From Guadua angustifolia (lineage: Eukaryota > Streptophyta > Magnoliopsida > Poales > Poaceae), in assembly GCA_036346375.1 (NCBI GenBank), contig CM070508.1, positions 16,114,852-16,178,851 on the forward strand: 64,000 nucleotides of DNA. The letters are read 5' to 3'. Position numbers and translations under genes: made by a program. Positions 1-11,080 of this stretch are shown here, one piece after another. Position 1 is the first letter of the stretch. Each line of letters opens with the position of its first letter. The notes under the pieces were generated by a model that did not search any database, was not told the DNA's origin, and worked only from the letters and a program-made list of their open reading frames with translations.

Positions 1-396
1 AATTTCTATTTTAGTGGATGTATATCGGTCTGCTCGCCCAGACTTTGCGCGTGGTCGCCCAACTGTTCACGTGGTCGCCCAACTTGCTCGCCCAAGTGCC
101 AAACCGCCGCCCAAGTGCCCAACCTGCTCGCCCAAGTATCCTCTCTGCTCGCCCAGTGTCCCTCTTGGTCGCCAGTGCTCTACCGCCGCCAGTGCCCAAA
201 CTGAGTCGCCCAAGTGTGCTCTTGTTAGCCCAAGTGCTCTCTGTCGCCTGCACTTCTAAACTGGTCTCCCAACTCCGTGAACCGGTCTTCAAGCAATTTG
301 AGTTTGTATTGGGGTGTTTCAAAAAGGTGACGAGTAAGATTTTAGCTTCCGTGCAATCATTCACCCCCCCTCTGATTGACGCCACCCGATCCTACA
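1..396 (+). repeat. 5' LTR (3'-terminal part only) of the copia element
   Basis: This is the last ~396 bases of a long terminal repeat cut off by the window start. It matches 8092-8499 closely, including the GGTCGCCCA/CTCGCCCAAGTG short-repeat block and the ending CCCGATCCTACA. It is followed after two bases by a primer-binding site, which fixes the LTR/internal boundary at 396. No host gene is encoded; the open frames here are repeat-derived. Confidence 0.9.
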
Positions 397-398
397 AG

Positions 399-410
399 TG
401 GTATCAGAGC
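399..410 (+). other. Primer-binding site (initiator tRNA-Met)
   Basis: TGGTATCAGAGC, two bases after the 5' LTR end, is the classic plant retrotransposon primer-binding site complementary to the 3' end of initiator methionine tRNA. It primes minus-strand DNA synthesis and shows that the element is read on the + strand. Confidence 0.92.
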
Positions 411-493
411 AAGGTTGAGGTATGGCGTCAGATAAGTATGTTAATCGTCCTCCTATGCTTAATGATTCAAATTTTTCTTACTGAAAAAGTCGC

Positions 494-2338
494 ATGCAAT
501 CCTATATTGAAGCTCAAGGTAATGATGTTTGGCGCAAAGTCTCTACTGCATATGATGTTCCTGATATAGTCACTAATGATAATAAAGCAGATGTTGATTT
601 AAATGCTAAAGCTAAAAACTTGATTTTTCAAGGAATCTCTGAAAAAGAATTTGATCGAGTTTCTCATTTACGTTCTGCACATTCAGTTTGGAAAACATTA
701 TGTGATTATCATGAAGGTTCAACTAAGATTAAGAAAGTGCGCAAAAATATTTACCAAAAGGACTTTTCTGATTTTGTTATGAGACCAGGTGAATCAATTG
801 ATGATCTTTACTCTCGATTTGAGAAAATTTTGTGCAATTTGCGTGGTGTTGGAGTTAACAATCCAGTAGAGGAGAATGCTAGTAAGATTTTGAGATCTTT
901 GACTCCTGAATGGCGCATGGTTGTTACTGCAATCAATCAAACTGTTGATTTGGATACATTGACCATGGATGATCTGTATTCTAGGTTGAAAACTTATGAG
1001 ATGGATTCTTTATCACCTAGAGTGATAAAACCTCTACACATGCACTTGTTGCTAACCCCAAAGACGTCCTTCGGATTACCATCTTACATCTCCTTATGCG
1101 CATTAGCTTCTTTTTCAGATGAGCAGTTTGAGATGCTCCTCAAGAAGATCTTGTGCTCATTTCTTCACGCTATTTGTCAAAGCACTCAACAATGTGAGGA
1201 TGAGGAGGCGTGAGGCGCTACTTGTGGCCTTTCAAGCTGCTTTGAGTGTGGTCTTCCGGGCATATCAAAGCAAATTGTCCCAAGTTGAAAAAGAAGGAAG
1301 AAAGAGAACCAAAGACAACGCTTGACTCAAGGCGTACTACTCCTAAGCATTCCAATTTTGAAAAGTCGCTAAGAAAGTCTTAGCTGTCTTGGAGGAGTGT
1401 GATCTTAGTGATGTGGACTTTGAGAGTGACAATGAGCCACGGGACAAGAAGGAGATATCGATGATGACTTCACCGGCATGTGCTTTATGGCTAAAAGGGA
1501 TAGTGACAAGTGATTACGATTTTGATGAGGTAGGTCCCTCTTATGATGAACTTGAGTATGCTATGGTTAAATTAGCTTCGAACTTAAAAAATCTAAGAAG
1601 GCTCTTAAAGAAAAAGATCTAGAAATTGATAGTTCTAATTCGAAATTGCAAGGCTTAGATCTTTGATTCTCGATGATGATGCTCGTAAGTCATGTGACTT
1701 AATTCACGATGAGCTTGTTTCACTTAGGAAAGAACATGCTTTTCATTAAAGCAAGATAGGAAAATGAGAAACAAATGAAAAATGCTATTTGTTCAACCAT
1801 TGATCTCGCATGATTCAACTTCTTGTTCAAAATGCTCCATCTTTGGAATTGAAGTTACATGATGCAAATGCTAGAGTTTCTCAAATGACAGATGCCTTGT
1901 TCACTCATGAAGTTCTTTCCTGCTCAAATTGTCGAAAACAGAAAGGATAGTGGACGTTCCCTGTAACAATTGTTTAACTTTGTCTAGAAAGGTTGATTAC
2001 TTGGAAAAATCGTTAGAACGTTTCACTAAAGGAAAGAAAAACCTAAACATGATTTTGGATCAATCAAAAGTCAAGACTCATAACAAAGGTTTAGGTTTTG
2101 ATTCTTATGCTCATCATAAAACACATGTTCCCTTTGTTGTCAAAGTTCTTGAAAGTGGAAAGTTTGAAATTGCAAATGAGCCTAAGAAAATTGTTTTTAA
2201 ATCTGCTAGAATTTTATCTTCTCTCGTGATGAATGCAAATGTTGCTTCTACTTCTAAAGTTAAGCATTCATTAAGTACACTTGCACTCATTGTGGTAGAG
2301 ATAGACATTTAGTAGATTTTTGCTTTAAACTAGCCAAA
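494..2338 (+). pseudogene. Copia gag region (degenerate)
   Basis: The open frame from 494 to 1213 encodes a UBN2/DUF4219-type Gag nucleocapsid domain with the family signatures AKNLIFQGI, VWKTLCDYHEG and SRFEKILCNLRGVG. The region then breaks into short frames (1119-1325, 1389-1622, 1929-2312). A CCHC zinc knuckle reading CTHCGRDRHLVDFC lies at about 2284-2326 in another frame. Gag normally coats the RNA genome in the virus-like particle. Several frameshifts and stops separate the pieces, so no full Gag can be made. The start at 494 is the first ATG that gives conserved sequence; an authentic start slightly upstream is possible. The Gag type and the 3' LTR features fit the SIRE/Maximus lineage. 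Confidence 0.85.
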
Positions 2339-2599
2339 CAACGAAGCAAGAAAAAGCTAAGGCTAAGTCTAATTTAGACAGCACGCTTTACTCCTCATTA
2401 TGTGCCTAAGGTGATCACGAACACCTTTTGTTGCAAGAAACACGAGAGAGAGCAAAACTGATTTTGTATACAAGTATACTCATGTTGTGCCTACTAAATC
2501 GTGTGTCTGTCTCTTTGGATTCCTAAATGTCTTTTATCTAACTTGATCTTGAGACATCGACATCCTCTTTGTGTAGGTGTGAAAGAGAAGAAGGAGAAC

Positions 2600-4166
2600 A
2601 TATGGTTCATAGATTACGGATGTTCAAGACATTTGATTTGGTGATTCAAAATGGTTCTCCTCCTCACACAAAGTTTCGGTGATGAGGTCATCACTTTTGG
2701 CGACAATTCAAAGGGAAGAATTCTTGGAAGAGGAATTGTGCGAGTCAATGAAAACTTCATTCTCAAGGATGTAGCTTTGGTAAGCAAGCTCAAATATAAT
2801 TTGCTCTCAGTTTCTCAATTGCTTGATGAAGATCTTGAGGTAAGATTTCAGAAAAATTCTTGTCGTATATTAGATATTTCTGAAAATCTAGTATGCAACA
2901 TCACTCGCATTGGTCGCTTGTTTAAAGGTGATTTTTCATGTCCAACATCTGAAATGACATGTCTTGTATCTCATGTTTCAAAAGATCTAACTTTTTGGCA
3001 TCGTAGACTTGGTCATATTGGTTTTGATCACCTTTCACGCATTAGTAAATCAAATTTGCTCAGAGGTTTGCCTGAATTAAAGTATGACAAAACAAGTAGT
3101 TTGACTTGCTCTCCTGTCAACATGGAAAAATAGCGCACCTAAACATTTTCCTATCCTTCTTTGTTATGACTAATGCTCCGGTCGACTTCTACACATGGAT
3201 ATTGTGGGACCAAAGCAAGAGTAAAATCTGCAGGAGGTAAGTGGTATGTTCTTGTGATTGTTGATGATTACTCTAGGTACTCTTGGGTATTTTTTATGAC
3301 TACCAAAGATGAAGCTTTTGAATTATTTCAAGAGTTTGCATTAAGGTTGCTCAAGGAATTGCCTGAAGCACTTAAAGTAATTAGGAGTGATAATGGAGGA
3401 GAATTCAAGAACAATCTTTTTGCTTCTTTACATTACGAACATGGAATTGAGCATCAATTTTCTTCTTTCGAGTTCCTCAACAAAATGGTGTTGTTGAGAG
3501 GAAAAATCGCACACTAGTTGAGATGGCTAGGACAATGCTTGATGAATATTCTACTCCTAGGAAGTTTTGGGTGAAGCTATTTATCTTGCTTGCTACATTT
3601 CAAATAGAGTATTTTTGAGAGCAAAGCTTCATAGAACTTCTTATGAACTTCGGTTTGGACGTACACCCAGCATCTCCCATATGCGTGTTTTTGGTTGCAA
3701 ATGTTTCATTCTCAAACATGGAAATCTTGATAAATTTGAATCTAGATGCTCTGATGGATTGTTTCTTGGTTATGCTCTCCATACTCGTGGTTACCGTGTG
3801 CTGAATTTAGAAACTAACAAAATTGTTGAGACTTGTGAAGTCACTTTTGATGAGGCTAGTCCTGGTACTAGACCCGAATTTTCAGGGACACAAGTTACTT
3901 GCAACTCTGAAAGTATCTTCTTGGAAGAAAGTGATGATGAAGATGAAGATAAAAGTGGTAATCAAGTTGGCAACTCAGCTCAGCCAATTCAGCCACAGGA
4001 AGAAAATCAGCAAGGACCTTCGGAAATTCTCCCAGCAAACACACATAGTACTGGACCTCAGGCATCTTCAGAAATTTCAGCACCATTGCATATTCAACAA
4101 AGACATCCTCCTGAACAGATGATTGGTGAGTTAAATGTCGTGTGCTTCGAAACAGTACAATACTAA
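2600..4166 (+). pseudogene. Copia protease-integrase region (degenerate)
   Basis: The aspartic protease signature is at 2600-2637 as WFIDYGCSRHL: the usual D-S-G is D-Y-G here, and a stop follows. The GAG_pre-integrase zinc finger (WHRRLGH) is in 2651-3133. The integrase catalytic core is in 3173-3517, with IVDDYSRYSWVFF and RSDNGGEF carrying two of the three D,D,E acids. After a frameshift near 3490 the remainder runs in 3567-4166 (QQNGVVERKN in a third frame, then VFGCKCFI and the acidic linker before reverse transcriptase). Integrase would insert the cDNA copy. The frame breaks make this copy non-coding. The gag-protease-integrase-RT order proves a Ty1/copia element. Confidence 0.88.
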
Positions 4167-4329
4167 TGCCTCATATGCTCATCTTGCTTTTGTTGCATCT
4201 TTTGAACCCCAAGATGTAAGTCACGCATTATCGATGAGTCTTGGATTAATGCCATGCATGAAGAACTTGAGAATTTTGAGTGCAATAAGGTTTGGGTTTT
4301 AGTTCCACCTCCTTTAGGTCGAATATTAT

Positions 4330-5690
4330 TGGAACTAAATGGGTTTTAAGAATAAACAAAGTCAAGATGGGGTTGTTGTTAGAAACAAAGCTAGATTGGT
4401 TGCTCAAGGTTTTACTCAAATTGAAGGACTTGATTTTGATGAAACTTTTGCACTGTTGCTAGACTTGAAGCCATTAGAATTTTGTTGGCCTTTCTTTGCA
4501 TCTAAAGGTTTTAGATTATATCAAATGGACGTCAAAAGTGCTTTTCTAAATGGTTTTATTTTCGAAGAAGTTTATGTCAAACAACCGCTTTGGATTTGAA
4601 AATCCAAATACCTGCACCATGTTTTTAAGTTGTCCAAAGCTTTATATGGTTTAAAACAAGCTCCTCGGGCTTGGTATGATAGGCTTAAATCATATTTCTT
4701 TGGAAAATGATTTTGAAATGGGTAAAGTTGATAAAACCTTGTTTTCTCTCAAGCATGGCAATGATCATTACTTGTTGATTTATGTGGATGATATCATTTT
4801 GGTGGTACTTCTCATACTCTTGTTGCCAAGTTTTGAGACACTATGAGCAGGAATTTGAGATGAGTATGATGGGTGAGCTCACATACTTTCGGGTTTACAA
4901 GTCAAGCAAACAAGGCAAGGTATTTTTATTCACCAAACGAAGTACACAAAAGATCTCCTTCGACGTTTTGAGATGGAAACATGCAAACCAATTTCCACAC
5001 CTATTGGCACAACAACTACTTTGGATCCGGATGAAGAAAGAGAACCGGTTAATCAAAAGGAGTATCGAAGTATGATTGGATCGCTTCTTTATCTCACTGC
5101 TTCAAGGCCGGATATACACTTTGCGGTGTGTTTGTGTGCTCGTTTTCAAGCTTCTCCACGTGCTTCTCATCGACAAGCGGTAAAATGAATTCTTCGCTAT
5201 TTACAATCCACTTTAGAGTTTGGCTTATGGTACTCCTCATCATCATGTTTATCACTTAGAGCCTTCTCTGATGCTGATTTTGCGGGTTGTAGAATTAACA
5301 GAAAAGTACCTCCGAACATGTCATTTTATTGGTACATCTTTAGTAGCTTGGTCATCTAGAAAATAAGTTTCATTGCTCTCTCAAGCTATTTGAATCTGAA
5401 TATGTTGCTGCTGCCGCTTGTTGTGCTCAAGTGCTTTGGATGATATCAACTTTAAAGGATTTTGGTTTAAACTTAGATAGTGTTCCCCTTTTCTGTGATA
5501 ACACTAGTGCTATTAATATTGCTAAAAATCCAAGGCAACATTCTCGAACCAAGCATATTGACATTCGCTATCATTTCCTTCGAGATCATGTGGAAAAGGA
5601 GATGTCGTGTTGCATTTTGTTGATTCTCAATTACAAATTGCTGATATTTTCACAAAACCACTTGATGCTTCTCGATTTGCCTTTTTGAGA
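4330..5690 (+). pseudogene. Copia reverse transcriptase-RNase H region (degenerate)
   Basis: The pieces match copia reverse transcriptase: NKARLVAQGFTQ and DFDETFA in 4339-4599, YQMDVKSAFLNG, KALYGLKQAPRAWYD near 4640-4680, and the active-site YVDDIIF at 4781-4801. RNase H follows, with SRPDIHFAV (5105-5131) and the C-terminal LFCDNTSAINIAKNP and RTKHIDIRYHFLRD motifs in 5431-5610. Together they would copy genomic RNA into DNA. Frameshifts near 4465, 4600, 4700, 4800 and 5190 break the frame. After 5690 the sequence is non-coding up to the polypurine tract, and no env-like ORF is evident although some SIRE elements have one. Confidence 0.88.
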
Positions 5691-6748
5691 GGAGAGTCAG
5701 GCCAGTGCATTCCATGAGCTTATTTTGAGGGGAGTTTTATGCCAAGTCTGTTACTTAATGAGCTTACTTTATCATATTTCTTTATATATTATGTAATTGA
5801 GCTTATATATGATAATCTAAATTGCTTTACTTGAACTAAAAGTGACATTGCGGAATTCCTTAGTTTGACTGTCTATAGCTAATACCTTGTGATATCTTGC
5901 TTTCTATAGGCTTGAAAATGAATCGTCTTAACAAATTTGGGCTATGAAGCATGTGTATTTTCAGCTTTACTCTTTCATAGACCATTTAATCACTTTGCAT
6001 GTTTACAATAAAAGAAAAAGGAATAAAAAAAGGGGGTTCAAATCTGCAAGAAGCTTGTCAAAATTATCAAAATAAGCAAAAGCTTCAAGATGTATGCTTC
6101 AAGCATGCCATTCCCTAAAAGATAAGATGTATGCTACAAGCATGCTATTCCCTAAAAAATAAGATGTATGCTTCAAGCATGCCATTCATTGAAAATAAAA
6201 GAAGTATGCTTCAAGCATGCCACATGCAGTTTTCTGTTATCAAGATTAATTTGGTCTACTAGACTGGAGTTGAAACTACTTGCTTGCCCTGAGTTGTTAG
6301 TTACTTCATTTTTTGGCCTAGTGCTTTCTGTCAAGATTTTGCTTACTACTTGGCTATAGTTGATTAAATTGAGGTTGAGATGCATGTCACTCCCTAACTT
6401 GTTAAATAATATTAAGTTCATGTATTATGCTTATTATGTGATATATAAGGTTATATGATCAAGGAAGCTCATTGGTTCTTGTCTTGGCACTCATTTATTT
6501 TTTCTTGCTGAAATCATTGTCAAAGGGGGAGAAGAAAGATTACATTCAGAGAGAGAAGTGAAATGTTTTATTGTCAAAAGGGGGAAATTTTGGAGTTCAC
6601 ACACAATTTGGTTTCCTTTTAGGTGGAGATTTTTCACTTTGCTTTTTGATCTCTTTGCTTTATGTTTTAAAATGAAATTTCTTAAAATCTTTTCTCGTGA
6701 GGTTAATGCCAATGTTCAGGTCCAAAGGGTGTTGCCAATGTTTTCATC
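5691..6748 (+). other. Copia 3' untranslated internal region
   Basis: This is AT-rich non-coding sequence between the end of RNase H and the polypurine tract. It holds one short tandem array (6087-6220, listed separately). I see no conserved protein in any frame, and the short open frames here have no family resemblance. Confidence 0.7.
6087..6220 (+). repeat. Tandem palindromic repeat, ~37-bp unit x ~4
   Basis: Four imperfect units start at about 6087, 6124, 6161 and 6200. Each contains TATGCTTCAAGCATGCC followed by an ATTCCCTAAAA-like spacer. The core ATGCTTCAAGCAT is nearly self-complementary, so each unit could form a short hairpin in RNA or single-stranded DNA. It lies in the 3' untranslated part of the copia element. 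Confidence 0.85.
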
Positions 6749-6759
6749 AAGGGGGAGAT
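6749..6759 (+). other. Polypurine tract of the copia element
   Basis: AAGGGGGAGAT lies directly before the TGTGAGATCATG start of the 3' LTR. Such a purine run primes plus-strand DNA synthesis. Its position fixes the 3' LTR start at 6760. Confidence 0.88.
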
Positions 6760-7338
6760 TGTGAGATCATGTGATGAAAAATTGGTTGAATGGTGAAATT
6801 GGCATTGTAAAGTAACTTTGATTATAGCATGTGTGGTGCTTGTGCATGTGCCATGTCGAGAAAATTATTATGCTGGTGATAGCATGATGGATTCTGCTTG
6901 ATGCAATGCACTCGTGTGAGTGGTTGCATGAATTGACCTTGAGTCAAGTCGTGGACTTGTGCTCGTGCACGGTTTGTGTGTTTATTCATGTGCAGGTGTT
7001 GCTCGAGGGCGAACGTGGTCGATGACGGGATCGGAACTAGGTTCATGGAGAAACTGAGGTTCGGGACTAGGTTCAGGGAGGAATCGAGGTCCTAGTGGTC
7101 GAGGATGTCATGCGAGACGTTAAGCCAGAGAACATGCACATGAAGGTCGGTTAGTCACGTATGCAAGCAGCAGGGCTGCTCATGCGTGCAAGGTTCTTTG
7201 GTTAGTCACGTAATTACAGCAGATGGGCCGTACATGCGTGCAAGAGTTGTTTTGGCCACGTTGGGCCAAGTTGAGATAGATACGAACTCTTTCCATGTTG
7301 GAAGTAGAGTTGTAGTCAATCTTTGTTTGGTTACTCTG

Positions 7339-7346
7339 TATAAATA
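7339..7346 (+). promoter_or_regulatory. TATA box in the copia LTR
   Basis: TATAAATA in a GC-poor context, about 580 bases into the LTR, is the probable core promoter of the retrotransposon (U3/R boundary downstream). Confidence 0.6.
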
Positions 7347-7580
7347 GAGGGAGGTGTCCCCTGTTTATTGACAGAGCGAGGGTTCAGGTTTTGAGGGTTT
7401 GTACTCTTGTGTTGGAGTACTTTAGACAATGAAATAAAAATCAATCTTCCAGAGAGTTTCTTCTTGCGGTTGTGATTTGCTCTTGGCTTTGACATAGTTG
7501 ATCGATCACTTGAAGTTTTGTTCATCGCAGCAGCAGTCACGAAGTTCATCACGGAGTTCGGTTCTTTGCAAAAGTATCAT

Positions 7581-8100
7581 CTTGCGAAGGTAATATCTTT
7601 TGATCCGTAGATCCGATCGGATTGATTCTTATTGGGTTTGATTCATAATTGAATCTAGTTTCTACAATTAAAATTTCATATCAATCCAACGGTTAGATCT
7701 TTGGCAATTCGTGGTCGCCCAGATTGCTAACCTGGTCGCCAAACAGTAGATCGCTAATTGGTTCAGTCATCTTGTGAAGGTCATATCTTTTGATTCGTAG
7801 ATCCGATCGAGTTGATTCTTTTTTTTTCACTTAGGAATTGAGTCTAGTTTATACAGTTAAAATTTCACATCAATCCAACGGTTAGATCTTCTGTAATTTG
7901 TGGTCGACCAGATTGATGTCCTGCTCGCCCGACTGCTCGCGTGGTCGTCCGGGTTCGATCATCTTTCGAAGGATATAACTTTAGATCTGTAGATCCGATT
8001 GAACTGATTCTTTTTGTGTTAGCTGTGGAATTAAGTCTAGTTTCTATAGTTAAAATTTCACATCAATCCAACGGCTGGATCTTCGGAGATTTCTATTTTA
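7581..8100 (+). repeat. Three ~190-bp tandem units inside the LTR
   Basis: Units begin at 7581 (CTTGCGAAGG), 7771 (CTTGTGAAGG) and 7962 (CTTTCGAAGG), 190-191 bases apart. All contain GTAGATCCGAT, TTAAAATTTCA and ATCAATCCAACGG in the same order. The first two end in GGTCGCC/CTCGCCC strings, and the third runs into the longer short-repeat block. Only the last part of the third unit is visible in the 5' LTR at the window start. Confidence 0.88.
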
Positions 8101-8499
8101 GTGGACATATATCGGTCTGCTCGCCCAGACTTTGCGCGTGGTCGCCCAACTGTTCACGTGGTCGCCCAACTTGCTCGCCCAAGTGCCAAACTGCTCGCCC
8201 AAGTGCCCAACCTGCTCGCCCAAGTGTCCTATCGCCGCCTAAGTGTCCTCATGGTCGCCCAGTGCTCTACCGCCGCCAAGTGTCCTCATGGTCGCCAGTG
8301 CCCAAACCGGTCGCCTAAGTGTGCTCATGGTCGCCCAAGTGCTCTATTGGTCGCCTGGACTTCTAAACCGGTCTCCCAACTCCGTGAATCGGTCTTCAAG
8401 CAATTTGAGTTTGTATTGGGGTGTTTCAAAAGGTGACGAGTAAGATTTTAGCTTAGTGCAATCATTCACCCCCTCCGATTGACGCCGCCCGATCCTACA

Positions 8500-9483
8500 A
8501 TACACATCGCTCGCCTCGCCTCGCCTCATTGGGCGGGTTCGCACGCAGGCGGCAGAGGGCGCAAGGCGTCGGCACTGCGTGAATGGTTCACCGAAATTGG
8601 TTCAGGCCTTGCACGACGCGACCTCCTTTTGCGTTTATTCTTTTGCTACTCGGGATCGCCGCAGATTGCAAGATGAGATAAGGACTCAGAATGCAGACTC
8701 GATCGTGGCACGCCTTCAAGTCGTGTTGATACACAGACGATTCATGAGTATTCTCTTTTATTTGTTGCACCTCTGTCGATAGAAGAGTAGAAGTTCCCAT
8801 GCCTAGGGTTTTGCTAGTTTCTCTCATTGCCGCCATCTAGTCTACTCCGCCCGACGTCGACGCAGCACCAAATGAACGGGAGAGCAGGTCTCCAAAACCA
8901 TCCGCCCTAAGTTCTTGCACCGGAGAGGACGAATAAGGTTTTTGGGAAGCGCTTCGGCGGATCGCTCGCGATCGCTTCCTCTCCGCTCGTGATCTCGTGA
9001 TCGTCTTCACGCCGTCGCATCGGGTCCTCGCTTTCTTCACGTCTCCGGTTCTATTCAACCAGATCGGTACGTTTCAATGTCTTCACTATTTTCAATCTTG
9101 TTGCTACTGTTTTGTAGTATATTAGAGAGATATATGTGTAGATTGATTACATGCATGGCTGCAATATACTTGTGTTTAATGCGTAGGCTTCACAATCAGT
9201 TTGTGTTCATGAATTATCTTCTGTTCGATTTATACTTGAAAGTGCTAATTTATTCAGCAGTTGCAACATCAAAGTAACCATAAAAGCATCCACAATATTT
9301 GATATCTTATGTTGCAATATTCGAAAACAACTACTATAACAACTCATCTTACCTAGTATCAACATTTACGTTGAGCATTAGAGGAGGATGGAGACGAGCT
9401 GCCCCATCATTGGGTGGGCTCGAATCGAGCAAGGCGAGGCTGGCATGGCTCACATTCGGCTCCTCTTACCTCATTCTCACTAA
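8500..9483. other. Unassigned sequence downstream of the copia element
   Basis: There is no recognisable protein. A GC-rich, pyrimidine-biased stretch at 8825-9065 ending in CCAGATCGGTACG looks like a 5' leader followed by a splice donor. It could be the start of a host gene or the U5/leader of an old retrotransposon. I could not identify a coding exon after it. Confidence 0.4.
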
Positions 9484-9713
9484 GGGCCTGTTTGATATAG
9501 CTCCAGATTCCAGCTTCACCTGAAATCTGAAACTTGTAGGCTAAAATAAAGGGAATTAAATTTATATTTTTGGTCTAAAATGTAAACAAGATGATCTATC
9601 TAAACACTCTTAATGTACTCACAGTTTCAGCTTCACGAATCTGGTGAAACTAGAATTTTCAGTTTCACCAGATTCACGAATCTAGAGAAGCTGAATCCCT
9701 GCCAAACACACCC
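9484..9713. mobile_element. Tourist/Harbinger-like MITE (230 bp)
   Basis: The element begins GGGCCTGTTTG and ends CAAACACACCC (imperfect inverted ends) and is flanked on both sides by the trinucleotide TAA (9481-9483 and 9714-9716), the target duplication expected for PIF/Harbinger-type MITEs. Subterminal sequence is also inverted (CCAGCTTCACC near the left, GAAGCTGAATC near the right). It has no coding capacity and would have moved with a transposase supplied elsewhere. Confidence 0.7.
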
Positions 9714-9716
9714 TAA

Positions 9717-10415
9717 ATCTAGTGAGATTCGATTGTGGGGGCGACAAATGACCTCGTTGAGGATTGAGCTCGGTGAAATTACGCAGTAACCGGCAACAAT
9801 TGATGTTATCAATTTGCCATAAACATGATGCTAGCAAAGAACATGACATAGCAAAGACAGCTTGGAGCAGTGTCAATTACGACATCACACCTCTAAACAT
9901 TCTCGAAAATGTACATCCATACATCTAAATCTATACAATTTTGAACATATATATATATCTGAAAGAAAAGGGAACTATAGAAAATTTATACAATGTAGTG
10001 CCATTGAGTGTTTTCTGAATCATGCCAAAGATTTTGCTTCCAAGCACGCTGGGTGCATGGGACATCATTGGTTTGTTTACCTGCAAAGCTGGGAGAAAAT
10101 ATGAGGGCATATGAACTTCACTGAAAGCAATCAAGCACGCATTTGAAGTCCGAACTAAAGAAAATTTAGCATGCATTTTAAGTCCGAATTGAAGAAAATT
10201 GTACATGCAATCCCATGTAGCATCAGAATTCAGTAATGCTACTAGCTTAGTCCTCTTCAGAAATACATGTTCTATATTCTCGTTCTAGTTTGCTCTCCAT
10301 GTTAGTGCCGAGTAATTAAGTTACAAAATAAACAGTACAAATGGTCCTATATTCAGCTCATAATGAAGTCAGCAAACATATTTTATATTTATTTAGAATA
10401 AAAAAGAGCAAGTAC
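9717..10415. other. AT-rich non-coding stretch
   Basis: No conserved protein or repeat end was recognised. Downstream exons of the minus-strand LRR gene (10416-11080) would be expected here but were not found, which suggests that the 3' half of that gene is missing or too diverged to see. Confidence 0.4.
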
Positions 10416-11080
10416 CTTTTTTCATAGACTTTGCCTTGACAAAAGCATCACCGATAGTAACAACAGGGTTCTTAGAACTGTGGCAGAGCAAACATTCAAC
10501 AAGTAAGTGAAGGGAGACATGGTTATTCTTTGTCTCTTAGCTACTGAACACAATATTTTTTATTGGTCGATTTATTTGAACTTCACTAAAGCAATTTGAA
10601 TGTCTTATACATACATTAGTGCTTACCACACAAATTTTCTTTTACTCCAACATCAAAGTTACAAATAGAGATATGTATTGCAGTGGGAAGGTCACTACTA
10701 TTAGTTTCTTAATGTTACTCATCTTAAAATTAGACAGTGAACCTTTTAATATCTTAATATTATCAATGCGAAGCAAGACTACATTGTACCCAAAAAAATT
10801 GAAAATGTGCTTTCAGAGAGTAAACTGATCCTGTCTATTCTACTAAAATAAGTGTTATCTCGACATGCATGCCAAGTGTATTCAACTGAAGCAGCCGGTC
10901 AAGCTTGCAGATGGAAGAAAAGTTGCTATCTGCATGTGAAATAACCAAGGTCAATCGTTGAAATCGAGCAAACCACAGGGCAAAAGGAGAAATTAAGCAC
11001 TGACAGAGATAGCGTTCATGCATTGCATTACCCTTCAGAATTAGCGCTCCCAGGTTGTTGAAGCTGCTCAGGCACGACAG
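10416..11080 (-). pseudogene. Leucine-rich-repeat protein gene fragment (three exons)
   Basis: Three minus-strand segments read as consecutive exons of an LRR protein. Exon 1 is 11080-11032 (SCLSSFNNLGALILK), bounded by CAG and GTAATG. Exon 2 is about 10929-10869 (SNFSSICKLDRLLQLNTL), following ATGCAG. Exon 3 is 10477-10416 (SKNPVVTIGDAFVKAKSMKK), bounded by CACAG and GTACTT. The exon 1/exon 2 junction keeps frame, giving ILKD. The L-x-x-L spacing and the SKNP turn are typical of SDS22-like plant LRR proteins, which usually act as binding scaffolds. The 3' donor of exon 2 is not a clean GT and neither the start nor the end of the protein is present, so this is probably a relic. Exact family membership is inferred from memory. 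Confidence 0.6.

Larger units (their letters stand above)
6760..8499 (+). repeat. 3' LTR of the copia element (1,740 bp)
   Basis: It starts TGTGAGATCATG after the polypurine tract and ends CCCGATCCTACA, giving the standard TG...CA ends. Its last ~400 bases match the 5' LTR remnant at 1-396. It contains a TATA box at 7339, three ~190-bp tandem units (7581-8100) and a short GGTCGCCCA repeat block (8118-8360). The sequence CACCCCCTCCGATTGACG before the end resembles the end of the solo LTR at 25027-28354, fitting the same broad SIRE/Maximus lineage. The outer target duplication cannot be checked because the left end is outside the window. Confidence 0.9.
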
